Positions 1-9,500 of a DNA stretch of 64,000 nt are shown here, one piece after another. The notes below the pieces were generated by a model. That model was given only the letters and a program-made list of their open reading frames with translations, was not told the origin of the DNA and ran no database searches. The DNA comes from Actinernus sp. WN-2022. Lineage: Eukaryota; Cnidaria; Anthozoa; Actiniaria; Actinernidae. The DNA is taken from the NCBI GenBank assembly GCA_030867875.1, contig JAOWCC010000019.1, forward strand, positions 78,024,861 to 78,088,860, written 5' to 3'. Both the position numbers and the translations under genes were made by a program. Position 1 is the stretch's first letter. Each line of letters starts with the position of its first letter.

Positions 1-240
1 GCTAAAGCGAAAATTAATACGATTCGCGATCTAGTATCAAAGGCCCTTCACGATGAAAATATATCTGACGTCGAATACAACCTAATCCTCGCTGAGGTAG
101 ATAAATACGAAACTATGAAGATTGAAATTCGTCACAAAACTTCGGCTAATTTAAGCCGAATGAGTGAAAAAAGGGTGGAACAAATTCGAGGCGAAGTCAA
201 GCAAAAAATGCTAGAAGAAATGATAGCAAAATTGGGGTAA
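1..240 (+). CDS. C-terminal fragment of an unidentified helical protein
   Basis: An open frame enters from the left edge and stops with TAA at 238-240, giving 79 residues without a start. The peptide is charged and probably helical, containing the strings EYNLILAEVDKYETMKIEIR and EQIRGEVKQKMLEEM. I do not recognise it with confidence. The style resembles helical ORFs seen in cnidarian repeats, but that is an impression and not a match. It sits at the edge of the virus-like block and reads opposite to that block's three genes. Its start, full length and domains lie outside the window. Confidence 0.5.
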   Translation, partial: AKAKINTIRDLVSKALHDENISDVEYNLILAEVDKYETMKIEIRHKTSANLSRMSEKRVEQIRGEVKQKMLEEMIAKLG

Positions 241-433
241 AAATTGACATCTCATATGAGAAAAGTGAGCGTGGGCGATATTTACGCTTTTCTAAGCGGT
301 TCGTATAAATTAACTTGTATGGCGAGTTCGTATGCAAATTTCGAGACATAGCGTAGGCGGCGCTAATTAACATACGACAATTGCTTAAAACATAAGTAGG
401 ATATTTTTCGCCTACGTCACTGTCTAGCATGTA

Positions 434-512
434 TAGCCCTCGCGGTTCAGCGCTGGACTGGAAGGAAAATGGAGGCCCTTTCAGTTCAGAGTTCGAATCC
501 GTCTGGGGACTA
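434..512 (+). other. tRNA-like folded segment
   Basis: The 79-nt segment begins TAGCCCT and ends GGGGACTA, which can pair as an acceptor stem with one mismatch. It contains a B-box-like AGTTCGAATCC and an 8-bp stem (CTGGAAGG with CCCTTTCAG) around a 10-nt loop. The T-stem pairs poorly and no normal anticodon loop is evident, so I do not call a working tRNA. It could be a decayed tRNA, a SINE head or another structured RNA. Confidence 0.3.
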
Positions 513-524
513 TACATGGTAGAT

Positions 525-566
525 CGGTTTGTGGGGGGTAAAAAGCCTCCAGCCCCCCACAAATCG
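525..566. other. G/C-rich hairpin
   Basis: The 11-bp arms TTTGTGGGGGG (528-538) and CCCCCCACAAA (553-563) pair perfectly around a short loop. The hairpin follows the tRNA-like segment. It might mark a transcript end, as hairpins do in some large DNA viruses, but nothing in the sequence proves a function. Confidence 0.45.
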
Positions 567-702
567 TAGCGCGTCTGCCGATGTGGCAGAAGACGAACAA
601 ATACAGTACAAACAGTGTCAATCCTGGGTCGGGTGCTTGGGTAGAGCTTACAGATACTCGAATAGGGTTCCAAGGAGTGCCGGTTGTGCCTCAACCAGTT
701 AG

Positions 703-800
703 GACCAAATACAGTAGACCAAATACAGTAGACCAAATACAGTAGACCAAATACAGTAGACCAAATACAGTAGACCAAATACAGTAGACCGAATACAGTA
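703..800. repeat. 15-bp tandem repeat
   Basis: About seven head-to-tail copies of a 15-bp unit, GACCAAATACAGTAG, with the last copies slightly diverged. The repeat is open in several frames and produces a spurious TVFGLLYLVYCIWS-type ORF on the minus strand. Confidence 0.85.
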
Positions 801-823
801 AGCCGGGCCCGGTAATAAGCAAA

Positions 824-886
824 AACCTCTCTAGGAACGAAAAGGCGAAGTAAGGAAAAAGGAGAAAGTGGGTTCCTAGAGAGGTT
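824..886. other. Perfect 15-bp inverted repeat hairpin
   Basis: AACCTCTCTAGGAAC at 824-838 is the exact reverse complement of 872-886. A purine-rich loop of 33 nt lies between. It is the second strong hairpin in the gene-poor part of the virus-like block. Confidence 0.7.
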
Positions 887-1048
887 CTGGAGACGTCCAG
901 TTTTGCTTTTGGTCTTTTTCTTTGTTTTGATTTTTTCTTCTTAGAACTAAAATCGTATGTTCTAGTTCGAAATTTTTCTATCTATATCGTGACCAGAAAT
1001 GGGAAAGAAGTGCTTTTTATAGCGAGCGGGGTGCCTATTTTACCGGTA

Positions 1049-1225
1049 TCGAATAGTGCACAATAAATACAGTCACACTCTATGGTGAGATGCCATAATA
1101 CATACAGTCACACTCTATGGTGATTTCGTAGACATCGAATAATGTATAATAATATAGTCACACTCTATGGTGATTTCGTAGACATCGAATAATGTATAGC
1201 AAAATACAGTCGTACTCTATGGTGA
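1049..1225. repeat. Tandem repeats with ACAGTCACACTCTATGGTGA core
   Basis: Four copies of the core occur near 1056, 1101, 1155 and 1207. The last three share a longer unit of about 55-60 bp that includes TTTCGTAGACATCGAATAAT. The array lies just downstream of the minus-strand gene cluster. Confidence 0.75.
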
Positions 1226-1317
1226 ACTGGAAGTGCTAAACGAGCCACATAATGATCTTCGAAGCTTAGGAATTGCTGTCAACGAGGGGACTGACGATGA
1301 AGATGACTAAGCGATAT

Positions 1318-1485
1318 CTAGATGATCCTTCGTGTAGGAATGAAACACCCGCGGCAGGGGTATGGCTCAAACGATCCTTTTCTGATCTGGTGTCGGTGTT
1401 GCTTACAGCACTCGAATAAACAACTCTTACCACAAATAGTTGTCCTGCCTATTGTTAACCATCGGCACTGATTTTGTCCTCGCAT
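1318..1485 (-). CDS. Small cysteine-rich protein B (short paralogue, virus-like block)
   Basis: Starting at the internal Met gives about 55 residues beginning MRGQNQCRWLTIG. They align with the start of the gene at 2329-2649: the same MRG-N-C-WL-G opening, then CGKSC, CKQH, IRKG and PCRGC. The conserved Cys/His spacing suggests a small zinc-binding fold. This copy ends just after the PCRGC element and lacks the second CxxC part of its paralogue, so it is a short form or truncated. The longer open frame running upstream to 1626 overlaps the ankyrin gene and is probably not translated. Function unknown. Confidence 0.5.
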   Translation of the reverse strand: MRGQNQCRWLTIGRTTICGKSCLFECCKQHRHQIRKGSFEPYPCRGCFIPTRRII

Positions 1486-1565
1486 CTTGTGGCTGATAAT
1501 ATAATGGTTGCATAAAATCGGTCGTTTTTTATTGGGGGTAGTTCTTAGTAAGGGAATAATGGGGG

Positions 1566-2303
1566 TTATATGAGGTCTGAATATTCGTTCTCTAGTTCGT
1601 ACTGGAAGAAGTACTCGACGAGACACTTAACGATACCGTAATGACCATTGTAGTAGGCATAACGTAGTGCGTGGTCGGCGTCCGTATCATAATAAAAGGG
1701 ATAGAAGTACTCAATAATAAATTTAACAACGTCAAGAAAGCCATTTCTAGTGGCCTTGAATAGCATACCACCAATGTCCTCATATAATTCATCATAATCA
1801 TATTTGAGGATCTGGGAGTGCTTAAAGAGAAACTTGACGATATCGATATTACCATTTTCGCATGCGTAGCAAAATGCACAGGTGATGTGTATGGCTAGTA
1901 TATTGAACTGGAAGCGCTTAATTAGCCACTTAACGATACCAAAATTATTATTCCTACAGGCATTGATTAGTATATCCCCATCGTAGTTATGCTCGGTTTC
2001 ATCGTCACCGTCTTCATCGTAGTAGTATGCCCTAAAATTACCATTAACAGTATGGCTATATCCTACTACGATACCACATTCGCAATCGTATACGTCATCC
2101 TCGGAAATATTGAATTTCTTAACCAAATTATCTCTCTCATCATCGTTATGAGCAGACATAAGCCCTAATAGGACTACTCGTCTACGGAATTCTTTGTCTA
2201 CGTTTTCGTAGCGTGCTATAGATGCGGCATCATTTAGATGTTTTGAAGTCAAAGAAATAGCGGCAAATGATGTAGGACCGGCATACTCTACGATCTTAGT
2301 CAA
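1566..2303 (-). CDS. Ankyrin-repeat protein with F-box-like N-terminus (large-DNA-virus style)
   Basis: One uninterrupted frame of 245 aa. The N-terminus (about residues 8-30, SFAAISLTSKHLND) resembles an F-box helix. From about residue 110 there are at least four ankyrin-type units with the pattern A-NG-DIVKFL (for example NNNFGIVKWLI, NGNIDIVKFL, NGFLDVVKFI and NGHYGIVKCL). Single-exon ankyrin/F-box proteins of this style are typical of poxviruses and other nucleocytoplasmic large DNA viruses, where some recruit host proteins to ubiquitin ligases. That role here is inference. The gene is intact, lies 25 bp after one cysteine-rich gene and about 80 bp before another on the same strand, and is much denser than the host genes nearby. 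The alternative is a retained multigene family of a transposon. Confidence 0.6.
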   Translation of the reverse strand: MTKIVEYAGPTSFAAISLTSKHLNDAASIARYENVDKEFRRRVVLLGLMSAHNDDERDNLVKKFNISEDDVYDCECGIVVGYSHTVNGNFRAYYYDEDGDDETEHNYDGDILINACRNNNFGIVKWLIKRFQFNILAIHITCAFCYACENGNIDIVKFLFKHSQILKYDYDELYEDIGGMLFKATRNGFLDVVKFIIEYFYPFYYDTDADHALRYAYYNGHYGIVKCLVEYFFQYELENEYSDLI

Positions 2304-2328
2304 AATTTATATAGGAAGGTACAATATA

Positions 2329-2649
2329 TTAGCCATAGTACACTTCCGATGTTTCAGACAAACCTGTGGGTTTTCGAATCTGTAGCAGCTCCTGCAGTAC
2401 TTCTAAGAACTGCCGCCTTGCTGCCTTTTCCTTCCTGGATAGTTCTACGCGTAGTAACACAGAGCCGCACCCAACACAAGTATAAAAAGTGCTCTGAGTT
2501 CCCTTTCCGCACCCGCGACAAGGTGTTGGAATCCGCCTTCCCTGCCTTATTTTATATAAATGGGTCCTACAATATGTACCTATGCACGACTTGCTGCAGA
2601 ATGCTTGCTCTCCAACCTTTAACCAACTACATAAATTCTCGCCGCGCAT
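2329..2649 (-). CDS. Small cysteine-rich protein A (probable zinc-binding, virus-like block)
   Basis: A 106-aa intact frame starting MRGENLCSWLKVG. Cys and His residues are regularly placed: C7, C18, C22, C27, H30, then C-x2-C in PCRGC and another in CVGC, followed by a basic helical tail (SRKEKAARRQFLEVLQELL). This suggests one or two small zinc-binding modules followed by a helix. It is the longer paralogue of the gene at 1318-1485, and the pair flanks the ankyrin gene in the same orientation. I do not recognise a named family. Confidence 0.55.
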   Translation of the reverse strand: MRGENLCSWLKVGEQAFCSKSCIGTYCRTHLYKIRQGRRIPTPCRGCGKGTQSTFYTCVGCGSVLLRVELSRKEKAARRQFLEVLQELLQIRKPTGLSETSEVYYG

Positions 2650-3165
2650 TTTTTCATATAATTCGGTATCTCAGATATACATTAGAATGACGTATCTCTA
2701 ATTAGATCTAATTAGGTGGGTGGGGCCATCCGTGGGACTGCGGGGGCTTATATGGGGAGGCGAATTGAAACAAATTTCAACGATTTTTTAGCGGAGTAGG
2801 GATATACGATGGGAGAAAAAAGGCTTAAATAAGGATGTGCGCCAGAACCGCTATTGTATATACTACTAGCTGTCCTTCTAGATGGTATGACCTAGGCCGT
2901 ACCAAGTTTTACCAACCAAGCTTAGAATACGCGTGGGTGTAATTTGCTAACACAGTAACTCAGTACCGTGTGCAGAAGAGCAGATTTAGTATGAGTGGGG
3001 AAAACTACGGCGTGTTCGTAGCTTTACCGTATAAACTGTCATTTGATTGGATCAGACAAACAACAACAATAGGGAAACCATTTCAATCGTGCTGTAGTCA
3101 TTACCATAGTTTGTCACAGTCATACGAAATTTGCTCTGGTCATCATGACATTCGTTACCGTTAGC
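2650..3165. other. Gene-free stretch between virus-like block and first host exon
   Basis: No exon, clear repeat or terminal inverted repeat was seen. The right boundary of the virus-like block must lie in here, but I found no target-site duplication to fix it. Confidence 0.5.
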
Positions 3166-3320
3166 TGTCATGTTGTCTCACTGGCTGTGATAGGCTGTTA
3201 TGTTGTCTCACTGGCTGTGATATGCTGTCATGTTGTCTCACTGGCTGTGATAGGCTGTCATGTTGTCTGGCTGTGATAGGCTGTCATATTGTCTCACTGG
3301 CTGTGATAGGCTGTCATTGG
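3166..3320. repeat. 30-bp minisatellite
   Basis: About five copies of GCTGTCATGTTGTCTCACTG plus GCTGTGATAG, one shortened by loss of TCTCA. It lies in the intron about 90 bp before the first visible cotransporter exon. Confidence 0.85.
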
Positions 3321-3411
3321 CTATTGTTACCAGTCATCGATCAGCAGTAGCACCAGCCAGCATTCCCTACCGTGAACTAACTATGACCAGCTCTCGTGTC
3401 TCTTTTCGCAG

Positions 3412-3500
3412 CTACTGGATGCGTGTATGAAGGAGGAGAAGGTCAAGGGTTTCATGAAAGTCATAACAGCCGAGCATGTCGAGGAAGGAATCTCATTCTT
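3412..3500 (+). CDS. KCC: KCC exon a
   Basis: The acceptor is TCTTTTCGCAG and the donor GTGAGT. The exon encodes [14 protein letters not shown] through EEGISF and ends with two bases of a Leu codon completed by the next exon. Confidence 0.93.
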
Positions 3501-6500
3501 GTGAGTTATCTGTTTCACAGCGCATTTCAGTCACACGCGACTTTAGTATCGCGGAACTCGTGATTCATTGTTTAGTTACAAGTTCATAAATATTATAAGT
3601 ATGGGTTTAAAATGATCTCACTTTAATAGGCCACAGAGATCAACATGATTGAGTCTTTTGAAGTTCTTTATACTCTGCCTCTTTGAGTGATTTTTGTAGT
3701 AAGTTCCATATCTTTGTGGATGATTTCATATCATAACTACATATACATATAATATCGCCGTGACCCCATAAAACGCACCAATACCCACGATTGCTCTCAT
3801 CTGACTTGATAGCTCAGTTGGTAGAGCGCCAGACATGTAACCTGGAGGTCGTTGGGTTCGAGTCCCGGCACTTGGGTCAGAGATTTGTTCTCTTTCCCTC
3901 GTAGGGCGTGCACACTTAGCACTACAGCTTACCACTGTACATCACATTCTTTACCATATCTTTGTAGCCTGCAGAACAGGCGCTTTTCTGATACGAGCGG
4001 CCAAACTTCCTTTGCGTTAAAATAACACTGAGGGCCTGTTCGCAGGCTAATATCTTTGCCCCATCGTAACCATAGCTTTTCTTGAGTACCTCAGTCTTTG
4101 GTCTGGAAATGAAGAGATCTGTTTTGGACTAACGCAAATTATATGAAGTGTGATTGGATACTTTTGAGAATAATTCACAGAGATAGGATGGTGCTAGGTG
4201 CTCGCAGGCGGTAGAGGGTGTTTAACGTAGAAAACGGATATTGAAGTGGTCGCCATATTGGCCGAGTGAAAAATGAAGGGACCTCCTCCCCACTAGTCCA
4301 TTTGTAACTCGATCCCAGGTCTCAATTCCGTTCGGCCAATATGGCGGCCGCTTCGATATCCGTCTTCTGCGAACCGTTTCCTGCTCGAAAAAACACCCTC
4401 TACCGCCTGCAAGCTGGCTACGACCAGAGGCGGCTGTTTCTTAGGCTAATCGTTCACCTCATTATCATTGGACGCTGTTGGTTCGAATGTTGACAGGTTA
4501 ACGTCATTTGGCACGAAACTCTCCATCACACCCTCTTCACCAATGAGTGTGACTTTAAAATTACTCTTTTAATTTATCAGCACCAAAAGGAGTACCCTGG
4601 TTCCAGAGGGGCTCAGGTACGAATATACTGTAATGTGCCGCGATCGAAAGAGTTTTGATTCCCCGAAGGAGTTTTGTTTTGCGTGACGACCGTTGAGCCC
4701 CTCTGGCCGCTCGAATAGCCAACCTCAATCTCATGCCCATAGCCTCGCTGTCTGTCTAGTCAAACTGGTTTCGACTCAGCGGTTAATTTGCATGTCACTT
4801 TCACGTGGTGAAGTCGTGTGTTCAAAACATAAAACATGCCGTTGTCGGAATTTGTGAAGATAAAGGAAACTTCTCCTCGATTTACTTCGTCGGGTTTGAT
4901 GTTTGGATCTCCCAATGAGCATGCTTTGATTCCTCGTTGTTCTAGCTCTGTTATGTGGGAGTAAATCAGGGCATATAGAGGGCAAACCACCAGTACAATT
5001 GCTCGTTTTGGATAATCGAACGTGAAGGAAGAAGCAAATACCAGGTATGAGTTGGAAAATCAGCGATTTTCCTTAGCCAGTAGGCCGTACTGAGAAGACA
5101 TCACGCCGCTTCAAGAACATGAACAGACTTCAACTCGTTTATTTCGAGGCTTAAAATTCAAATTGTACAGCACTGTGAAACATTATAAACGTTTGTGTAT
5201 AATCTGTCAAGACTCGTGAACCGGTTTGTAACACGATCTCAAGATGAAAGCCAATCAAAATGTAACTTTGATCCGAATGCCTCAGTTTCCATGGCCACAA
5301 CTCAATCAACCAATCAGGGACGAGGTACAGATTCTGTACCTGAAGAAACGAAAATCTCTACTCGAGCGGCCAGAGGCTCGTCGCTTCGCGACTGCGGCTT
5401 GATTTCAGCTGGTCTCGCTTCGCTCGCCCCGACGATTTCGAGCCTCTGGTATCCAGGGTACAAAAGGAGGTTTTCGGTTTGCAGAAGGGGATAAAAAAGG
5501 CACTGTTAAAGTGTTTAGTTCTAATGGCTCCCGGATCAATCACGGTTTCTGGGAAACCCCCACCCCTCCCCCACACTTTACCCTAACCTTTAATGGCTAA
5601 TCATTAATAGAACGATGCATATCCAAGGGAGGGGTGGGTGGGTAGTTTCCCAGAAACCGGGATTGAGCTAAAACTTCTCTGTCGTTAAGTAATTTCCTTA
5701 CGTGGCATACCTTCTTTCTTTTTTTTTCAGAAAAAAAAATCCATTGCCGCTTTCTTAGGAGTAATCGGTTTACCATGTTAATCATACCATTTTGAAATCA
5801 CTGGTATTTCCTACAATTTGATTGGTTGAAAGCAGCAGTGATTATACACCAAATTACACTCCACTCAGTTCTGTTAACATTATTAATCATGTTAATCATG
5901 TTTCGCTTGGAAACGGCTCGACACAGACCTCTGCACAGTAAATGCACGACAAGGATTTTCCGTACCAGATTCTCTTTGGTTTATTGTTTGTGTTGTTCCA
6001 CAGGATTCAAGGTAGTGGTCTGGGCGGCCTGCAGCCTAACACGGTGCTACTTGCCTGGCCCGAGAACTGGAGGGAGAGAGATCAATGGCGATCATTTGTT
6101 CGTAAGTGAAACTAACGTGACGGGAAGAACTGAACAAAATATGCCATATCATGCTAGAAACCAGTCTTATTTATGTATATATAGGTTTTCATTTATATAG
6201 TGCAAATTCTATATGTAATAGATAATGAAGTGGCCGATCTTTATCCGATTTACAAACTCGAGCTGAAAGCGAGAGTTTGTAAATCGGATAAAGATCGGAC
6301 ACGAATTCTTTATCGCACTTATCAAACGTCTAGATGTAGAGTCATGTTTTCAGTTATTTTGGCGATACGACTTATTTTGGCCGAGAAAATCGAAGCCAAA
6401 GTTTATGTAAATCAGGACGAAATCTGTATCAGATTTAAAGATCACTTATCGGTCGGTGATTTCCTTTGTTTTTGCTTCATGAATTATTAATGAGTTTGAT

Positions 6501-9500
6501 AAGTAATAGATAAAGAATGAGCGCAAATTCTTTATCTTACTTATCAAACGTCTAGATGTACAGAGTCATGTTTTCAGTTATTTTGGCGATACGACTTTTG
6601 CCCGAGAAAATCGAAGCCAAAGTTTATGTAAATCAGGACGAAATCTGTATCAAATTTAAAGATCACTTATCGGTCGGTGATTTCCTTTGTTTTTGCTTCA
6701 TGAATTATTAATGAGTTTGATAAGATATATTCAAATGCGGGAGATTACCGCCTCCCGGTTAGCTCAGTGGTTAAGCTCCGGTCTGTCTTGCGGGAGGTCG
6801 CAGGTTCAAACCCCGGCCGGTAGAAGGTGCTGCCTTTGTGAAACAATCTCGTTCTCGAACTGCAAATGGTTAGACCTTCACGTCTTCTCAGATAAGGACG
6901 TAAAATTGTAGGTCCCACGTCGTCCTCAGGTTTATCAAATCTCACCAGACTGTCACGAGTTACCGACGTTAAATAAATTTGCTTTGCTTTACTTTACTTA
7001 ATTGTTGCTCTCCAGAATACAGCCTGTTGTACTACGAGAGAAACCCCTACTCTTTCACGAAATAGCACAACAGGTTGGCCCGTACTTTTACGTCCCCTCA
7101 CAAATTTATAGAAGAGGAAGGAGACAACGCCAACATCTTTGCGTCTCTGCCCAAGGACGTAAATACAGCGTTTGACAAGGGCGCATAATTTGTTGTGGTT
7201 TCCATTCACTACACCCGATGTTACATAATTGTTATGCTGTTTACATAATTGTTATGCTGTTTACATAATTGTTATGCTGTTTACATAATTGTTATGCTGT
7301 TTACACAATTGTTATGCTGTTTACACAATTGTTATGCTAATGTTTACACAATTGTTATGCTAATGTTTACATAATTGTTATGCTAATGTTTACATAATTG
7401 TTATGCTAATGTTTACATAATTGTTATGCTGTTTACACAATTGTTATGCTGTTTACACAATTGTTATGCTGTTTACACAATCGTTATGCTGTTTACACAA
7501 TCGTTATGCTGTTTACACAATTGTTATGCTGTTTACACAATTGTTATGCTGTTTACACAATTGTTATGCTGTTTACACAATTGTTATGCTGTTTACACAA
7601 TTGTTATGCTGTTTACACAATTGTTATGCTGTTTACACAATTGTTATGCTGTTTACACAATTGTCATGCTGTTTACACAATTGTTATGCTGTTTACATAA
7701 TTGTTATGCTGTTTACATAATTGTTATGCTAATGTTACATAATTGTTATGCTAATGTTACATAATTGTTATGCTAATGTTTACATAATTGTTATGCTAAT
7801 GTTTACATAATTGTTATGCTAATGTTTACATAATTGTTATGCTGTTTACATAATTGTTATGCTGTTTACATAATTGTTATGCTGTTTACATAATTGTTAT
7901 GCTGTTTACATAATTGTTATGCTGTTTACATAATTGTTATGCTAATGTTACATAATTGTTATGCTAATGTTTACATAATTGTTATGCTAATGTTTACATA
8001 ATTGTTATGCTAATGTTTACATAATTGTTATGCTAATGTCTACATAATTTTATGCTAATGTGGAATCGGTGGATTCAGTCTTGAAGTATTTAGAAGTGAC
8101 ATTAGCGTGCATGCATTTTTAGCATTAACTTTTTAGACAGTTTATGATTTATAAATGATTTAGCCACTTTTTTAATGTATATAATTTTTATATTTATGTT
8201 ACACACGACCTCACAAGCGGCGACGCTTTAATGTATATCGTGTTTAAATAAAAGTTATTGTATTGTATTGTCAGGCGTGTTCTTACAGAACGTCCCATTT
8301 TGACGATCTGTTCATTGGGTGGATAAAAAAACTAAAATCTCTTGGCAAGGATTGAAGTTTGATCAACAAAAAACATTACGGGTCGCCATTCATACAAAAT
8401 ATTATCTGTTCAAATATCAAGAATAACTAAAATATTTCACAAATCGTCCCCCTTGTTCCCACAATTTTACTATTTGCATCCGAACCGCATTCTTCAAAGA
8501 CTACAATTGTAATTCTTTACTGTGCTCGAGCCAAGCCCACCGGGAGAAAGCGGTTGACCAGTCACAGAACAGATTGATAACAAAAGATTCCTTGTAAATT
8601 CAGTAGTCCAGATATTTCCTTTACATCCGCAGAGACAACTCAAACCGTGTCACTAGGAGAAGAAGCTTTGCTGGTTCCTCGTCATATAGACTCGTTTCCA
8701 GAGAACCACGAAAGACTGCAGGGTCATATAGACGTTTGGTGGATAGTACACGATGGCGGCATGATGATTCTTATTCTCTTCCTCCTCAGACAGCACAAGG
8801 TCTGGAGGGGTTGTAAACTCAGGATCTTCACTGTGGCTCGTATCCTCTGCACTTGTCCCTGGAACTTATTTCACTAACGTTTTCCTGGAAGGTTTACGCT
8901 ACACTCCTGTCAATCAAGGCAGCACTTGATTAGCATTAGCATAACCAAGCCACCGACTATCGACAAACCCGCAATCTGATTGGCTACGCAGGCACTGTCA
9001 ATCAATCATTAGCATAACCAAGCCACCGACTATCGACAAACTCGCAATCTGATTGGCTACGCAGGCACTGTCAATCAATCATTAGCATAACCAAGCCACC
9101 GACTATCGACAAACTCGCAATCTGATTGGCTACGCAGGCACTGTCAATCAATCATTAGCATAACCAAGCCACCGACTATCGACAAACTCGCAATCTGATT
9201 GGCTATGCAGGCACTGTCAATCAATCATTAGCATAACCAAGCCACCGACTATCGACAAACTCGCAATCTGATTGGCTACGCAGGCAGTCAATCAATCATT
9301 AGCATAACCAAGCCATCGACTATCGGCAAACTCGCAATCTGATTGGCTACGCAGGCAGTCAGTCAATCAATCATTAGCATAACCAAGCCATCGACTATCG
9401 GCAAATTCGCAATCTGATTGGCTACGCAGGTACTCTCAATCGATCAGCAGACGGCAATTTCGAACGACCGCGTGGAGACAAAAATGAACTGAAAATTGCT

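Noticed and set aside
197..778. 193-aa minus-strand open frame
   Set aside because: Its start is made of the 15-bp tandem repeat and the rest overlaps the hairpin and tRNA-like region on the other strand; no conserved motif.
3802..3879. Functional tRNA genes (also 6751, 44876, 59950, 63565, 41668 reverse)
   Set aside because: A and B boxes are good but anticodon loops or acceptor stems are defective, and most are followed by SINE bodies and tails.
7421..7764. Three overlapping Cys/Tyr-rich frames
   Set aside because: All three forward frames of the minisatellite are open because the unit lacks stops; the peptide is only the repeat translated.
8930..9452. CRISPR-like direct repeats
   Set aside because: Units are contiguous with no unique spacers and the context is a eukaryotic intron; the same holds for 58690-59065.
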